Shown: piece by piece, positions 62,661 to 64,000 of the stretch | Layout of the letters: every line of letters starts with the position of its first letter | How positions within the stretch are numbered: the stretch's first letter is position 1 | Source of the DNA: Lentzea flava | GTDB taxonomy: Bacteria > Actinomycetota > Actinomycetes > Mycobacteriales > Pseudonocardiaceae | Length of the DNA stretch: 64,000 bases | Direction: 5' to 3' | Assembly (NCBI RefSeq): GCF_014648475.1 | Contig: NZ_BMRE01000011.1 | Location: forward strand, 62,001 to 126,000 | The notes under the pieces: generated by a model | Told to the model about the DNA's origin: nothing | The model's input: the letters and a program-made list of their open reading frames with translations, nothing else | Databases searched by the model: none | Translations under genes and position numbers: made by a program

Positions 62661-64000
62661 TCAGGCGCGCGGCTTCTCGCGCATCTCGTAGGTCTCGATG
62701 ATGTCCTCGAGCTTGAGGTCGCTGTAGTTGCCGAGCGTGAGACCACACTCGAAACCTTCGCGGACCTCCGTGGCGTCGTCCTTGAACCGCTTGAGCGAGC
62801 TGATCGGGAGGTTCTCCGCGATCACCTTGCCGTCACGGATGAGGCGCGCCTTGGCGTTGCGGCGGATCTCGCCCGACAGGACCATGCAACCCGCGATCGT
62901 GCCGACCTTGGAGGACTTGAAGACGTCGCGGATCTCGGCGCGGCCGAGCTGGACCTCTTCGTACTCCGGCTTGAGGAGACCCTTGAGGGCCGCCTCGATC
63001 TCGTCGATCGCCTGGTAGATGACCGTGTAGTAGCGGACGTCGACGCCCTCGCGGTTCGCGAGCTCGGTCGCCTTGCCCTCGGCCCGGACGTTGAAGCCCA
63101 GGACGATGGCGGAACCGGCCACGGCGAGGTTGATGTCGCCTTCGGTGATGCCACCGACACCGCGGTGGATCACGCGCAGCTCGACGTCGTCGCCGACCTC
63201 GATCTTCATGAGCGCGTCCTCGAGGGCCTCGACGGTACCCGAGTTGTCACCCTTGATGATCAAGGTGAGCTGGCTGGTTTCCTTCAGCGCGGCGTCCAGG
63301 TCCTCGAGGCTGACGCGCTTGCGCTTGGCGGCGTTCTGCGCGTTGCGAGTGCGGGCCTGGCGACGCTCGGCGATCTGCCGTGCGACGCGGTCCTCCTCGA
63401 CCACGAGGAACGTGTCGCCGGCGCGCGGCACCGACGTCAGACCGATGACCTGCACCGGACGCGACGGGAGGGCGTCGTGGACGTCCTCGCCGTGCTCGTC
63501 CACCATGCGGCGGACGCGGCCGTAGGCGTCGCCCGCGACGATCGAGTCGCCGACGCGGAGCGTGCCTCGCTGGACCAGCACCGTGGCGACCGGACCTCGA
63601 CCGCGGTCGAGGTGCGCCTCGATCGCGACACCCTGGGCCTCCATGTCCGGGTTGGCCCGGAGGTCCAGCGACGCGTCGGCGGTCAACAGGATGGCCTCGA
63701 GGAGACCGTCGATGTTGATGCCCTGCTTCGCGGAGATGTCGACGAACATCGTGTCGCCGCCGTACTCCTCGGCGACCAGGCCGTACTCGGTCAGCTGCTG
63801 GCGGATCTTGGAGGGGTTCGCACCCTCCTTGTCGATCTTGTTCACCGCGACCACGATCGGCGCCTCGGCAGCCTGCGCGTGGTTGATCGCCTCGACCGTC
63901 TGCGGCATCACGCCGTCGTCGGCGGCGACGACGATGACCGCGATGTCGGTCGAGTTCGCACCACGGGCACGCATGGCGGTGAACGCCTCGTGACCGGGGG
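62661..64000 (-). CDS. infB: translation initiation factor IF-2 (partial, 5' end outside window)
   Basis: The last ~446 residues of IF-2 lie in the window. The G domain is entered at [20 protein letters not shown] (G3) and continues with [17 protein letters not shown] (NKxD). Domains II to IV follow, including [40 protein letters not shown], and the C-terminal fMet-tRNA-binding region [20 protein letters not shown]. GTPase that positions initiator tRNA on the 30S subunit. The N-terminal part and start are beyond 64000. Confidence 0.99.
   Translation of the reverse strand, partial: PGHEAFTAMRARGANSTDIAVIVVAADDGVMPQTVEAINHAQAAEAPIVVAVNKIDKEGANPSKIRQQLTEYGLVAEEYGGDTMFVDISAKQGINIDGLLEAILLTADASLDLRANPDMEAQGVAIEAHLDRGRGPVATVLVQRGTLRVGDSIVAGDAYGRVRRMVDEHGEDVHDALPSRPVQVIGLTSVPRAGDTFLVVEEDRVARQIAERRQARTRNAQNAAKRKRVSLEDLDAALKETSQLTLIIKGDNSGTVEALEDALMKIEVGDDVELRVIHRGVGGITEGDINLAVAGSAIVLGFNVRAEGKATELANREGVDVRYYTVIYQAIDEIEAALKGLLKPEYEEVQLGRAEIRDVFKSSKVGTIAGCMVLSGEIRRNAKARLIRDGKVIAENLPISSLKRFKDDATEVREGFECGLTLGNYSDLKLEDIIETYEMREKPRA

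Overview
The window is 64 kb of very GC-rich DNA with frequent GTG starts, many 4-nt start/stop overlaps (ATGA/GTGA) and several leaderless promoters. Gene content (ClgR-PspA-PspM, ShbA/SigD-type sigma factors, ThyX, RNase J, TIGR03085, DUF503, SARP/NB-ARC regulator, mycobacterial-type ArgA) points to an actinomycete. Gene order and protein character fit the Pseudonocardiales best (Lentzea, Saccharothrix or Amycolatopsis-like). This is inferred from content only.

Layout. 1-3.0 kb: three ShbA/SigD-like sigma factors (one cut by the window edge), an atypical sigma-like protein and a coupled methyltransferase. 3.1-9.1 kb: methyltransferase and ParA-like ATPase (divergent, both apparently leaderless), Nei-type glycosylase, cytochrome P450, pyrD and a frameshifted uracil permease. 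9.2-14.3 kb: envelope-stress and housekeeping block pspM-pspA-clgR-pncC-pgsA-rimO. 14.3-16.2 kb: an AAA ATPase plus RloB (AbiL-like) pair, probably phage defence. 16.3 kb: argA. 16.8-20.8 kb: a five-gene translationally coupled operon for a thiazole/oxazole-modified peptide (TOMM): MerR regulator, ThiF-like cyclodehydratase partner, a protein with eight consecutive cysteines fused to a four-helix membrane domain, YcaO, and a SagB-like oxidase. 20.9-22.9 kb: secreted phospholipase A2, an unknown protein and a small membrane protein. 22.9-31.8 kb: ftsK, acyltransferase, membrane protein, hydrolase, SARP/NB-ARC/TPR regulator, methyltransferase and a solitary atpB. 32-40 kb: DUF4143 ATPase, then RNase J, dapA, TIGR03085 protein, lipoprotein, Ser/Thr kinase, ACT protein and thyX. 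39.5-47.2 kb: small accessory and regulatory genes (HicB-like plus DUF4097, SUKH, TetR plus aldo-keto reductase, ArsR plus SRPBCC, GNAT, YcaQ-like). 47.2-64 kb: GrpB, TPR protein, dapB, M16 protease, pnp, rpsO, 2H phosphoesterase plus XRE protein, ribF, truB, MFS and MATE transporters, an 87-nt tandem repeat, ROK, nrnA, rbfA, DUF503 and the 3' part of infB.

How it fits together. The backbone infB-rbfA-nrnA-truB-ribF-rpsO-pnp-dapB-thyX-dapA-rnj-ftsK-argA-rimO-pgsA-clgR-pspA is conserved actinobacterial chromosome, interrupted by accessory insertions. The two most interesting insertions flank argA: the ATPase/RloB pair on one side and the TOMM operon on the other. The TOMM operon has a complete azole-forming enzyme set (ThiF-like partner, YcaO ending in PxPxP, SagB-like oxidase) but no visible exporter, leader protease or free precursor peptide. 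The only obvious substrate is the octacysteine tract on a membrane protein, which suggests azole modification of a membrane-anchored protein. That reading is inference and needs testing.
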